In this document: one piece after another, positions 1-8,228 of the stretch
Position numbering within the stretch: the stretch's first letter is position 1
Layout of the letters: every line of letters starts with the position of its first letter
Assembly: GCA_019347585.1 (NCBI GenBank)
Contig: JAHWLC010000027.1
Span: forward strand, 1-9,424
Source of the DNA: Actinomycetota bacterium
GTDB taxonomy: Bacteria > Actinomycetota > Acidimicrobiia > Spongiisociales > ZC4RG35
Direction of reading: 5' to 3'
DNA: 9,424 bases
Notes under the pieces: model-generated
Database searches by the model: none
Seen by the model: only the letters and a program-made list of their open reading frames with translations
Told to the model about the DNA's origin: nothing
Position numbers and translations under genes: made by a program

Positions 1-534
1 TTCGGCGTCGGAGATCCCGACGCCGACCTCATGCTGGTGGGCGAGGCGCCGGGGAAGAACGAGGACTTGCAGGGTGAGCCATTCGTCGGGGCAGCCGGGA
101 AGCTGCTCGACGAGCTGATGGCGGGTATCGGCGTCAGCCGGTCGCAGGCCTACATCGCCAATGTCCTCAAGTGCCGCCCCCCGGGCAACCGCGACCCCCT
201 GCCCGATGAGATCGACTGCTGCAAGGGCTATCTCCGGGAGCAGATCCGGCTGATCCGACCCCAGGTGGTGGTGACTCTCGGCAACTTCGCCACCAAGCTC
301 CTGCTTCGCACCGAGACCGGGATCACCCGACTCCGGGGGCAGGTGTTCGACTGGTGGCTGGAAGCCAAGCTGATCCCCACCTTTCATCCCGCTGCCGCCC
401 TCCGTGGGGGTGAGCGGGTGCGCGATCAGATGAAGGAGGACTTCGAGCTGGTTCGGAGTGCGTTGGCCGCCGCCGCGGAGACCCGGGCGGTGCCGTCGGA
501 GCCCGAGCAGACAACTCTGGAGCTGTTCCGGTGA
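1..534 (+). CDS. Family-4 uracil-DNA glycosylase, 3' part (5' end outside window)
   Basis: This enzyme excises uracil from DNA in base excision repair and is a 4Fe-4S protein of the family-4 UDG type. The frame is open from base 1, so the true start lies upstream and the N-terminal part with the first two cluster cysteines is missing. Visible motifs are GEAPGKNED near the start (active-site motif 1; GEAPG..ED separates family 4 from family 5), then GEPFVGAAGKLLDEL, then NVLKCRPPGNRDP. Two cysteines 16 residues apart (codons at 172 and 220) fit the second pair of cluster ligands. The second active-site motif, PTFHPAAALR, has its His codon at 385. The Ala/Glu-rich C-terminal tail is variable in the family. 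The stop overlaps the tsaE start as GTGA, so the gene is coupled to the t6A operon. The family call is firm; physiological substrate preference cannot be read. Confidence 0.93.
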   Translation, partial: FGVGDPDADLMLVGEAPGKNEDLQGEPFVGAAGKLLDELMAGIGVSRSQAYIANVLKCRPPGNRDPLPDEIDCCKGYLREQIRLIRPQVVVTLGNFATKLLLRTETGITRLRGQVFDWWLEAKLIPTFHPAAALRGGERVRDQMKEDFELVRSALAAAAETRAVPSEPEQTTLELFR

Positions 535-983
535 TCGAGGTCCGATGCGCCACCGAAACCGATACGAGGAGAGTGGCGGGAAGGCTCTCCGCCACACTCC
601 AGCCCGGCGACGTCGTCGTCCTGGCCGGCCCGCTGGGATCGGGAAAGACGTTGTTCACCCAGGGTCTCGCCGCCGGCCTCGGCGTCGAGGAGCGGGTGGT
701 GTCGCCGTCGTTCGTCCTGGTTCGCCAATACCGGTCCGGGTTCCTGCCAATAGTCCACGCCGACGTCTACCGGCTGGGCTCGCTCCACGAGTTCGCCGAC
801 CTCGACGTGTTCGAGCTGGCTTCCGATGGCGTCCTCGTCATCGAGTGGGGGCACGCCGTCGACCCGGCGCTGCCTCCCGATCATCTGCGCATCGACTTCG
901 AGGTCGAGGACGAAGGCGCTCGGGTGCTGAGGCTGACTCCAGGTGGCGCCTGGCGCACCCGTAACCTTGACGCACTGGTATGA
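531..983 (+). CDS. tsaE: tRNA threonylcarbamoyladenosine biosynthesis ATPase TsaE
   Basis: TsaE is the ATPase partner of TsaB and TsaD in making t6A at position 37 of ANN-decoding tRNAs; it is thought to reset the TsaBD complex between cycles. The 150-residue product has the usual family length. It shows a Walker A P-loop GPLGSGKT (residues 33-40), the SPSF segment (58-61), HADVYRL (76-82) and the late VIEWG motif (103-107), all typical of TsaE. The start is a GTG whose last two bases form part of the upstream glycosylase stop, with GGAG at 519-522 placed 8 bases ahead. The stop overlaps the tsaB ATG by four bases. Nothing looks damaged. Confidence 0.96.
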   Translation: MIEVRCATETDTRRVAGRLSATLQPGDVVVLAGPLGSGKTLFTQGLAAGLGVEERVVSPSFVLVRQYRSGFLPIVHADVYRLGSLHEFADLDVFELASDGVLVIEWGHAVDPALPPDHLRIDFEVEDEGARVLRLTPGGAWRTRNLDALV

Positions 984-1687
984 AGTTCCTCGCCATCGAG
1001 ACCGCCACCCCAGGGTCCTCCATCGCCGTGCTCGAGGACCGCACCACGCTGGCCGCCTCCTCCCGCATCGACCCGGTGGGCCATGCCGCCTTCCTGGTGC
1101 CGGCCATCGATTTCTGCTTCGACCAGGTGGGCTGGTCACCAGTCGACCTCGATGCGGTGGTGGTCGACATCGGGCCCGGCCTCTACACCGGGATCCGGGT
1201 GGGCCTGGCCACGGCGCAGGGCCTGGCCGCGGCGTTCGGGATTCCGCTGATCCCCGCGGTCTCTCTCGACGCCCTCGCCCTCGAGGCTCGCACCGGCCAC
1301 CGTCTCATCTGGGCGATCGTGGACGTGAGGCGGGGCCAGCTCGCCGTAGCCCGCTATCGGCCCGTCCCCGGGGGGGTGGTCAAGGAAGGGGCCAACGAGC
1401 TGTTGGATCCCGAGGAGCTGCGGGCGATGCTGGAGTCGAACACCGACGAGAGCCTGGTGGTCGGGGAGGTGGGAGCGCTTCCCGATGGGTTCTTCCGCGG
1501 GATGAGCTCGGTGAAGACGGGGCGGCCCCGATACCCCTATGCGGCGACCCTCGCCGAGATCGGCGCCGGCAAGTACGAGCGTGACGAGTATCCGGCCATC
1601 GACGAGATCAGGCCCCTGTATCTGCGAGAGCCCGATGTCACCATCAACTGGGCCAAATTGAGAGCGGAGGGCCCGTGGGCGGAGTGA
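980..1687 (+). CDS. tsaB: t6A biosynthesis scaffold protein TsaB
   Basis: TsaB is a catalytically inactive ASKHA-fold paralogue of TsaD. It dimerises with TsaD and recruits TsaE for threonylcarbamoyl transfer to tRNA. The 235-residue product begins MKFLAIETATPGSSIAVL, the N-terminal nucleotide-fold strand of the family. It has GPGLYTGIRVG at residues 65-75 (the family GPG.(F/Y)TG.R.G motif) and a VDVRRGQL segment near residue 115. The C-terminal YLREPDVT resembles the family's usual terminal motif. The ATG overlaps the tsaE stop (ATGA). No good Shine-Dalgarno sequence precedes it, which fits translation by re-initiation. Its place between tsaE and rimI is the common actinobacterial order. Confidence 0.95.
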   Translation: MKFLAIETATPGSSIAVLEDRTTLAASSRIDPVGHAAFLVPAIDFCFDQVGWSPVDLDAVVVDIGPGLYTGIRVGLATAQGLAAAFGIPLIPAVSLDALALEARTGHRLIWAIVDVRRGQLAVARYRPVPGGVVKEGANELLDPEELRAMLESNTDESLVVGEVGALPDGFFRGMSSVKTGRPRYPYAATLAEIGAGKYERDEYPAIDEIRPLYLREPDVTINWAKLRAEGPWAE

Positions 1688-2148
1688 TCACCATCAGACG
1701 ATTCCTCCCCGGGGATGTGGAGGCCGCAGTTGCCCTGGAGCGCAGCGCCGGATTCGGCACCTGGACGGAGGGGATCTTCCACGATGAGCTGGCAGCAGAC
1801 GACCGCCTCTACCTGGTGTGCGAGAGTGGCGGCGAGCTGGCGGGTTTTGCCGGGGTGATGGTGGTCGGGGAGGAGGCCCACGTCACCAATCTCCTGATCG
1901 CCCCCGAACGCCGCCGTCAGGGGATCGCCACCCGTCTCCTCAAGGGCCTGGTGGAGGCCTCCCTGGAACGGGGAGCCCGTCATCTCACCCTCGAGGTGCG
2001 TTCAACCAACCACGCCGCCCGCGCCCTGTATGGCCGCCTCGGCCTGGCCCCGGTCGGGGTGCGCAAGGGCTATTACGGCGACGACGACGCCCTCATCCTC
2101 TGGGCCCACGACATCGGCCGATCGGAGTTCATGGAGCGTCTGGGATGA
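1675..2148 (+). CDS. rimI: GNAT N-acetyltransferase, RimI type
   Basis: This is a GNAT-fold acetyltransferase of the RimI type, a family that acetylates protein N-termini (classically ribosomal protein S18) using acetyl-CoA. The acetyl-CoA pyrophosphate loop is RRRQGIA (residues 79-85). It is followed by the usual helix and by [15 protein letters not shown] (110-124) and [11 protein letters not shown] (132-142), all standard RimI blocks. Length (157 residues) is normal. Two GTG starts are possible. GTG at 1675 has GGAGG (1666-1670) only 4 bases ahead; GTG at 1684 would overlap the tsaB stop as GTGA, like the other junctions here, and lose three residues. The longer form is listed and the choice is open. 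Lying between tsaB and tsaD is conserved in actinobacteria; the true substrate is not shown by sequence. Confidence 0.9.
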   Translation: MGGVITIRRFLPGDVEAAVALERSAGFGTWTEGIFHDELAADDRLYLVCESGGELAGFAGVMVVGEEAHVTNLLIAPERRRQGIATRLLKGLVEASLERGARHLTLEVRSTNHAARALYGRLGLAPVGVRKGYYGDDDALILWAHDIGRSEFMERLG

Positions 2149-3146
2149 AGCCGACCATCCTCTCCTTCGAGACCAGCTGTGACGAGACCGCGGTCGCAGT
2201 GGTCCGCGGCACCGAAGCGCTGGCGAACGTCCTCTCCTCCCAGGTCGATCTGCACGCCCGCTTCGGTGGGGTCGTCCCCGAGGTTGCCGCCCGGGCCCAT
2301 GTCGAGTCGATCAGGTCGCTCACCCATCGCGCCCTCTCCCAGGCAGGAGTCCATCCAGACGACCTCGACGGCGTCGCCGCCACTGCCGGACCCGGCCTGG
2401 TGGGCGCCCTCCTCGTCGGGCACTCCTTCGCCAAGGCCACCGCCTGGGCCCGTCAGCTCCCCTTTGTGGGGATCGATCACATGGAGGGCCACCTGATGGC
2501 GCCCCGGATCCAGTTCGAGGAGTTCACCCCGCCCGCTGTCGCCCTGCTCGCCTCCGGGGGGCACTCCCAGATCGTCCACGTCGAGGATTGGGGCGAGTAC
2601 GAGACGATGGGCCAGACCATCGACGACGCTGCCGGCGAGGCCTTCGACAAGCTGGCCCGGTTCATGGGTCTCGGCTTCCCGGGAGGTCCCGCGATCGATG
2701 AGGCCTCCGAGGGTGGCGATCCGGCGGCAGTGGAGTTCCCCCGAGCAGTGCCCGAGCGCCCCTACGACTTCTCCTTCTCCGGTCTGAAGACATCGGTGGT
2801 GACCTACATCGGGCAGGCGCGGGAGAGCGGCGACCTGCCCTCACTGGCGGATATGGCCGCCTCGGTTCAGGAGGCCATCGTCGACGTCCTCGTCGACAAG
2901 ACCTTCAACGCCGTGGACGCCACCGACGCCCCGGTGGTGGCCGGAGGCGGGGGTGTGCTCGCCAACCGGAGGCTTCGGCATCGCTTCGCCGAGGAGGCCG
3001 ACAAGCGGGGGATCACCCTCGCCCTCCCCGACCCGATCCTCTGCACCGACAACGCCGCCATGATCGGCGTCGCCGGCGCCCACTGGCTCTCCAAAGGCCG
3101 TCTCACCGACTGGAAAGAGACCGTGGACCCCTCGCGGACGCTCTGA
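2145..3146 (+). CDS. tsaD: tRNA N6-adenosine threonylcarbamoyltransferase TsaD
   Basis: TsaD (Kae1/Gcp/YgjD) is the catalytic subunit that moves the threonylcarbamoyl group from threonylcarbamoyl-AMP to A37 of tRNA. The 333-residue protein opens with the ASKHA strand [16 protein letters not shown]. It carries [12 protein letters not shown] (41-52), the metal-binding HMEGH (His112 and His116), ASGGHSQI (136-143), [10 protein letters not shown] (160-169), [11 protein letters not shown] (206-216) and TDNAAMIG (301-308, with the metal-ligand Asp302). All key residues are present. The ATG overlaps the rimI stop (ATGA), and GGAG at 2133-2136 is 8 bases upstream. The frame stays open further upstream to 1818, but that stretch overlaps rimI and has no TsaD similarity. 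It is the last gene of the t6A operon; groES follows after 177 bases with its own control region. Confidence 0.97.
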   Translation: MKPTILSFETSCDETAVAVVRGTEALANVLSSQVDLHARFGGVVPEVAARAHVESIRSLTHRALSQAGVHPDDLDGVAATAGPGLVGALLVGHSFAKATAWARQLPFVGIDHMEGHLMAPRIQFEEFTPPAVALLASGGHSQIVHVEDWGEYETMGQTIDDAAGEAFDKLARFMGLGFPGGPAIDEASEGGDPAAVEFPRAVPERPYDFSFSGLKTSVVTYIGQARESGDLPSLADMAASVQEAIVDVLVDKTFNAVDATDAPVVAGGGGVLANRRLRHRFAEEADKRGITLALPDPILCTDNAAMIGVAGAHWLSKGRLTDWKETVDPSRTL

Positions 3147-3160
3147 ACCAACTTCCTGAT

Positions 3161-3178
3161 GCATACAGCGCCGTATGC
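3161..3178. other. Short inverted repeat after tsaD
   Basis: GCATAC and GTATGC form a perfect 6-bp stem around a 6-base loop, 14 bases after the tsaD stop. No clear T-tract follows, so it could be a weak terminator for the t6A operon, a protein-binding palindrome upstream of the groES promoter, or chance. The rest of the 3147-3323 spacer holds the two CIRCE elements, a short CCGGC/GCCGG hairpin at 3275-3291 in the presumed leader, and the groES ribosome binding site. Confidence 0.35.
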
Positions 3179-3215
3179 GGCGGTTATTTGCATGGAGAAT
3201 CCACGAATTACCCGT

Positions 3216-3242
3216 TTAGCACTCGGGTATAGCGAGTGCTAA
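3216..3242. promoter_or_regulatory. CIRCE operator 1 (HrcA binding site)
   Basis: TTAGCACTC, nine spacer bases, then GAGTGCTAA: a perfect match to the CIRCE consensus. CIRCE is bound by the repressor HrcA, which needs GroEL for activity and lets go on heat stress. It lies about 80 bases ahead of groES. The spacer contains TATAGC (3228-3233), a possible -10 hexamer, which would put the operator on top of the promoter. No convincing -35 hexamer was found at the right distance. Confidence 0.97.
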
Positions 3243-3247
3243 TGTGA

Positions 3248-3274
3248 CTAGCACTCGATACACGAGAGTGCTAA
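3248..3274. promoter_or_regulatory. CIRCE operator 2 (HrcA binding site)
   Basis: CTAGCACTC, nine spacer bases, then GAGTGCTAA: one mismatch (first base) from the CIRCE consensus. It follows the first copy after 5 bases, so the two centres are 32 bp apart, close to three helical turns. Two HrcA dimers could then sit on the same DNA face. Tandem CIRCE elements ahead of groES are also known from mycobacteria and streptomycetes. Confidence 0.95.
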
Positions 3275-3307
3275 CCGGCATCACCCGCCGGAGCACCAAG
3301 GAAACCG

Positions 3308-3314
3308 AAGGAGG
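3308..3314 (+). promoter_or_regulatory. Ribosome binding site of groES
   Basis: AAGGAGG, close to a full complement of the 16S rRNA tail, lies 9 bases before the groES ATG. It is the strongest Shine-Dalgarno sequence in the window, as expected for a highly expressed chaperonin gene. Confidence 0.85.
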
Positions 3315-3323
3315 AGCCAACGA

Positions 3324-3614
3324 ATGAAGCTTCAGCCGCTCGGTGACCGGGTGGTGGTCCAGCCCACGGACGAGGCGGAATCCCGCACGCCCTCGGGTCT
3401 GGTCATCCCGGACACTGCCAAGGAGAAGCCACAGATCGGGGAAGTCATCGCGGTAGGCCCAGGGGCACGCGACGACGACGGAGATCGCATCCAGATGGAT
3501 GTCTCGGTGGGGGACCGCGTCCTCTACTCGAAGTTCGCCGGCACCGAGGTCAAGCTCGATTCGGACGAGTACCTCGTCCTCTCCGAGCGCGACATTCTCG
3601 CAATCGTCAGCTGA
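3324..3614 (+). CDS. groES: Co-chaperonin GroES (Hsp10)
   Basis: GroES forms the heptameric lid of the GroEL folding chamber in the cytoplasm. The 96-residue product has the standard length. It starts [13 protein letters not shown], followed by the mobile loop (about residues 16-32) with the hydrophobic Leu-Val-Ile (26-28) that contacts the GroEL apical domain. It continues with [15 protein letters not shown] and ends in [14 protein letters not shown], all typical. It is preceded by two CIRCE elements, so HrcA repression and heat induction are expected. groL follows after 24 bases, making a classic groESL operon. Confidence 0.98.
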   Translation: MKLQPLGDRVVVQPTDEAESRTPSGLVIPDTAKEKPQIGEVIAVGPGARDDDGDRIQMDVSVGDRVLYSKFAGTEVKLDSDEYLVLSERDILAIVS

Positions 3615-5273
<1,659 letters not shown>

Positions 5274-5291
5274 AGTCCGAGGCAATTCGCG

Positions 5292-5337
5292 TACCTAATG
5301 CAGGAGCCGCCGGATATGGCGGCTCCTGCATTTAGAA
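5292..5337 (+). repeat. 46-bp palindromic repeat, copy A
   Basis: This copy begins TACCTAATGCA, continues through the core AGCCGCC/GGCGGCT hairpin, and ends in AGAA. The reverse complement of 6289-6334 matches it at 39 of 46 positions by my hand alignment, with no gaps. Differences lie at two base pairs in the middle of the stem on both arms, at one loop base, and at two bases near the end. The stem core and the asymmetric outer TACCTAA end are identical in both copies. It carries the stop codon (TAA on the - strand) of the DUF559 gene. Confidence 0.8.
5297..5332 (+). terminator. Hairpin after groL, likely terminator
   Basis: A perfect 15-bp stem (5297-5311 with 5318-5332) closes a 6-base loop GGATAT, starting 23 bases after the groL stop. 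Only TTTA-like bases follow, so it is not a full U-tract terminator, but its position and strength fit termination in a GC-rich genome. It also covers the stop codon of the convergent - strand gene, so it may act in both directions. It is the core of the repeat copy at 5292-5337. Confidence 0.75.
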
Positions 5338-6243
5338 GGAGTCGCAGAGCGCCTTCCGCACCGTCGCAACCACGTATTTCGGCTGCTGCGTGATGTGCTC
5401 CCAGGTGAAGGTCAGCAGCTGCCAGCCAGCCACTTGGGCCAGGTTCATGCGTTCTCGGTCCCTGATGAAAGACTCCGGCGCCGAGTGCCAGCGTTTCCCA
5501 TCTAGCTCGATCACCACGCTCTTGTCGACGTACGCAAAGTCGACTCTCCCGTCGAAGCTTCTCAGCCACGGAGCGCGAAACTGGCTCACAGGATCAGGAA
5601 GCCCCGCCTTGCGAATGAGCCCGAGGAAGCGAATCTCCAGTTCGCTCTCCGGCGTGGAGGTGCCGGCCAGCCCGCTCAGCACAACCCGCAGGTTTCTCAC
5701 CCCTGGTTTGCCTCTCCGGGCGAGACGGTGGAACAGGTCGATGAGGCGCTCCAGATCGAGGATGCCGTCGGCGACGGCGAAGGAGATGATTCTCTCCAAT
5801 TGCGATCTCGGCACAACGGCAGCGAGGTCGATGATGGTGCGGGCCGGCGTGGTGACAGCCAATTCCTCGACAACCATCAGTTGATCTGGTGTGAGATCAG
5901 TGGACTGGTGGACCTGAGCGCCCACGAACCTATTGCTTCTCCGCACGGGCACGCTGACCACGACCCTTCCTCTCCTGACACCTCGCATCTCGTGGAGCTG
6001 TGCTGCTGCTTCGTGCGATGCCACAGCACCGAGCTTGTGGATTGCAGCTGCCAGCGTCCCGAACCAGCGGTCACGAACCCAAGGGAGCACGTAGACGCCC
6101 GATGCGGCTCGCTCCATCCAACCTGCATCGACGCGGCGTCGCAGCGTGGTCTCTGTCATGCCCAGCGCCAGGGCTTCCGCCCGCGTTATCGCGCCGCCGT
6201 TCTCGCTCGCACGGCGCACCACTGCCTCATCGGCTCTCCCCAC
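5332..6243 (-). CDS. AbiEi-like/DUF559 (Vsr-type nuclease fold) fusion protein
   Basis: The N-terminal part (about the first 55 residues) matches the AbiEi-type winged-helix domain: ENGGAITRAEALALGMTETT, a helix, then GWMERAASGVYVLP. This is the regulator/antitoxin domain of type IV toxin-antitoxin systems. The C-terminal part matches DUF559, a Vsr/PD-(D/E)XK-like nuclease fold: ESELEIRFL, then DGRVDFAY with an Asp, VVIELDGKRWH with Glu and Asp, and RDRERMN...GWQLLTFTW. The candidate catalytic acids are therefore present. Such fusions are widespread in actinobacteria and their function is not established. No AbiEii-type nucleotidyltransferase toxin is next to it. The start is uncertain: GTG at 6243 (303 residues) is preferred because the product then opens like its relatives. 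An ATG at 6312 would add 23 residues, but it lies in the loop of repeat copy B and its product looks non-conserved. Neither has a convincing ribosome binding site. Confidence 0.85.
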   Translation of the reverse strand: MGRADEAVVRRASENGGAITRAEALALGMTETTLRRRVDAGWMERAASGVYVLPWVRDRWFGTLAAAIHKLGAVASHEAAAQLHEMRGVRRGRVVVSVPVRRSNRFVGAQVHQSTDLTPDQLMVVEELAVTTPARTIIDLAAVVPRSQLERIISFAVADGILDLERLIDLFHRLARRGKPGVRNLRVVLSGLAGTSTPESELEIRFLGLIRKAGLPDPVSQFRAPWLRSFDGRVDFAYVDKSVVIELDGKRWHSAPESFIRDRERMNLAQVAGWQLLTFTWEHITQQPKYVVATVRKALCDSF

Positions 6244-6288
6244 TCCCTCATCATGGCGGGAGCTCAAGCCCGCGGGAAGGGCTCTGCT

Positions 6289-6334
6289 TTCTCGATGCAC
6301 CAGCCGCCACATCCGGCGGCTTATGCATTAGGTA
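6289..6334 (-). repeat. 46-bp palindromic repeat, copy B (inverted)
   Basis: This is the inverted partner of the copy at 5292-5337. Its stem is ATGCA, a 2-by-2 internal mismatch, AGCCGCC, a 6-base loop, then GGCGGCT, mismatch, TGCAT. On the - strand it starts TACCTAATGCA; the TAA there is the stop codon of the upstream oxidoreductase gene. It could act as that gene's terminator and separate it from the DUF559 gene downstream. Confidence 0.78.
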
Positions 6335-7173
6335 TCAGAAATCACCTCGGCCAGGTCGTCGAGACGGGGCAGGACGACCTCGGGGCCGGCGGGAGGGAGG
6401 GTGAAGACGGCTCGATTGACTCCCGCCGTCTCCAGGGATTCGATCAGGTCGGGTTTGGCGGCGTAGGCGGTCACGTCGAACGCCTCGGCGTCGCGGCCGG
6501 CATCTGTCAGCGCCGTCTTCAGCCGGACGATATCGCCGGTGATGTCGTGCCGTGTGGCCAAGGGGATCCACCCGTCGCAGAACTCGACGATGTCGGCCAA
6601 CGTCCTCGGACCCGCCGCCGCACCCATCAGGATCGGAGGGTGGGGATCCTGGATCGGCTTGGGCCACGCCCAGGACGGCTCCAACGAAAGACTCTGTCCC
6701 TCGAACGACGCCTCCTCCTCGGTCCACAGCGCCTTCATCATCAGCATCTTCTCGCGGAGCAGCTCCCTGCGGTCGGCATAGGGAGTGCCGTGCTGGGCCA
6801 TCTCCTCCTTGTTCCACCCGTACCCGATCCCGAAGATCACCCTGCCTCCGGAGAGGTGGTCGAGGGATGCCACCTCTTTGGCGGCCCAGATCGGATCGCG
6901 TTGAGCGACCAATGTGATCCCGGTGCCCAATTTGAGATCGGTGGTGACCGCCCCGGCGTAGGCCAGCGAGGCGAACTGGTCGGCGGTTCGCCAGTACTGC
7001 TCGGGAAGCGGCGGCGCATCCTTCTGCCCGCCCCACGGCGTCTTCCTCGAGGTAGGGATGTGAGAGTGCTCGGGGAACCACAACGATTCGAAACCCCGGT
7101 CCTCGACCTCGCGGGCCAGGTGATCGGGGCGAATTGCCGTATCGGTGGGAAACATGAAGACTCCGAAGTCCAT
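6328..7173 (-). CDS. LLM-class (probably F420-dependent) oxidoreductase
   Basis: This is a luciferase-like monooxygenase (TIM barrel) protein of the group usually annotated as F420-dependent, close in appearance to the TIGR03619/Rv2161c type. These use reduced F420 or a flavin to act on small organic substrates in the cytoplasm; the substrate here is unknown. Seen in order are MDFGVFMFPTD, the RGFESLWFPEH strand-helix, LKLGTGITLVAQRDPIWAAKEVASLD, then SGGRVIFGIGYGWNKEE, the family signature. A middle LLREKMLMMKALWTEE and a PPILMGAAAGPRTL segment follow. Length (281 residues) is normal. ATG at 7173 is preferred over GTG at 7182 because the barrel strand starts right there; neither has a Shine-Dalgarno sequence. 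The stop lies inside repeat copy B. Cofactor choice is inferred from the family only. Confidence 0.9.
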   Translation of the reverse strand: MDFGVFMFPTDTAIRPDHLAREVEDRGFESLWFPEHSHIPTSRKTPWGGQKDAPPLPEQYWRTADQFASLAYAGAVTTDLKLGTGITLVAQRDPIWAAKEVASLDHLSGGRVIFGIGYGWNKEEMAQHGTPYADRRELLREKMLMMKALWTEEEASFEGQSLSLEPSWAWPKPIQDPHPPILMGAAAGPRTLADIVEFCDGWIPLATRHDITGDIVRLKTALTDAGRDAEAFDVTAYAAKPDLIESLETAGVNRAVFTLPPAGPEVVLPRLDDLAEVISDT

Positions 7174-7190
7174 ATGGGCCACGCTATCGA

Positions 7191-8228
7191 ATGAGCGCCA
7201 AGGAGCGGATCCTCGCCGAGATCCGCGCGACCGGCCCGATCCCGTTCGAGCGATTCATGGAGCTCGCCCTGTACGACCGGTCGGGATTCTTCGGCGGCGA
7301 TCATCTCCGCTCGGAGAAGGGCGGTGACTTCCTCACCTCGCCCGAAGTGAGCTCACTCTTCGGGAAGACTCTCGCCGCCTTCGTCGAACGAGAGATGGAG
7401 CGGATTGGCGAGCCCTTCCAGCTGCTCGAGGTGGGTGCGGGCTCGGGCTCGCTGCTCACTCCGCTGCTCGAAACGGTGGATGTGGACGCGTGGGCGATCG
7501 AGATCTCACCTGCCGCCCGCTCCAAGCTGACCGGGCTGCTTCCTGGAGATCGCATCCTCTCCGAGCTCCCGGAGCAGGTCCGAGGGGTGATCCTGGCCAA
7601 CGAGCTTCTGGACAATCTGCCGATGGCCATGGCCCAGCTCATCGGTGGGGGCTGGCGTGAACGCTGGGTCGGTGCCGAGGAGGGCACGCTCCACTTCGTG
7701 GACGCAGATCCCCGACCCGAAATTCTCGAGTGGCTCGAGGGCTACGGCGGCCAGGTCCCCGAGGGCGGCTGGGTCGAGGTCCAGCTGGCAGCGCACACTT
7801 GGCTCAACGATGCGCTGTCCACACTGGACGCCGGTTCGATCGTGATCATCGACTACGGCGACACCGCCGAGAACCTGGTCCCGAGACGAAGCGACGGCAC
7901 GTTGCGCACCTACCGCGCCCATCATCTCGGTCCCCACCCCCTGGACGAGCCGGGTGCCACCGACATCACGGCCGACGTCAACTTCTCGGCCCTGATCGCC
8001 ACCGCCGAAGCGGCCGGTGCCTCAGTGGAGCTGCATCGTCAAGACGACTTCCTCGCCGAGCTCGGTCTCCGGGACCGGCTCTCACAGCTCCGGCACGCTG
8101 AGCTGGAGGCGGCGCAATCCGGCGACGAGATGGAGAGGCTCCGTCTTCGCAGCCTGAAGATCGAGGCGGAGACCTTGCTGCACCCGCGAGGACTGGGCGA
8201 CTTTCGAGTTCTGGTAGCGCGCGTCTGA
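7191..8228 (+). CDS. SAM-dependent methyltransferase, COG1565/MidA (NDUFAF7) family
   Basis: The 345-residue product belongs to the MidA/NDUFAF7 family of SAM-dependent methyltransferases. The eukaryotic member methylates an arginine of a complex I subunit, but the bacterial substrate is unknown. The N-terminal family block is intact: GPIPFERFMELALYD, then GGDFLTSPEVSSLFG (44-58). The SAM-binding motif I is LLEVGAGSGSLL (78-89), with the acidic end of strand 2 in AIEIS (102-106). The post-motif NELLDNLP (137-144) and IDYGD (220-224) are also family features. The C-terminus ends in a GLGDFRVLVARV strand. The ATG at 7191 is supported by how soon the conserved block begins. No ribosome binding site is seen, and the start lies only 17 bases from that of the divergent oxidoreductase. 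Confidence 0.9.
   Translation: MSAKERILAEIRATGPIPFERFMELALYDRSGFFGGDHLRSEKGGDFLTSPEVSSLFGKTLAAFVEREMERIGEPFQLLEVGAGSGSLLTPLLETVDVDAWAIEISPAARSKLTGLLPGDRILSELPEQVRGVILANELLDNLPMAMAQLIGGGWRERWVGAEEGTLHFVDADPRPEILEWLEGYGGQVPEGGWVEVQLAAHTWLNDALSTLDAGSIVIIDYGDTAENLVPRRSDGTLRTYRAHHLGPHPLDEPGATDITADVNFSALIATAEAAGASVELHRQDDFLAELGLRDRLSQLRHAELEAAQSGDEMERLRLRSLKIEAETLLHPRGLGDFRVLVARV

Noticed and set aside
1818..2144. N-terminal extension of tsaD
   Set aside because: It overlaps rimI and encodes an Arg/Pro/Gly-rich shadow. The family start [14 protein letters not shown] is at 2145 with a ribosome binding site.
5332..6312. Complete type IV toxin-antitoxin system
   Set aside because: Only the AbiEi-like domain is present. 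Neither neighbour resembles an AbiEii nucleotidyltransferase, so no pair can be claimed.
5292..6334. Integron attC-like cassette
   Set aside because: The palindromes resemble attC sites in being paired hairpins, but no GTTRRRY or RYYYAAC core sites are present and no integrase is in the window.
5292..6334. Insertion sequence with terminal inverted repeats
   Set aside because: The enclosed protein is not a recognisable transposase and no target-site duplication flanks the outer ends. The inverted arrangement is kept as a finding, not called an IS.
5728..7194. Long open frame on the + strand (488 codons)
   Set aside because: It runs antisense across two recognisable genes and the repeat between them, and its product has no domain-like pattern.
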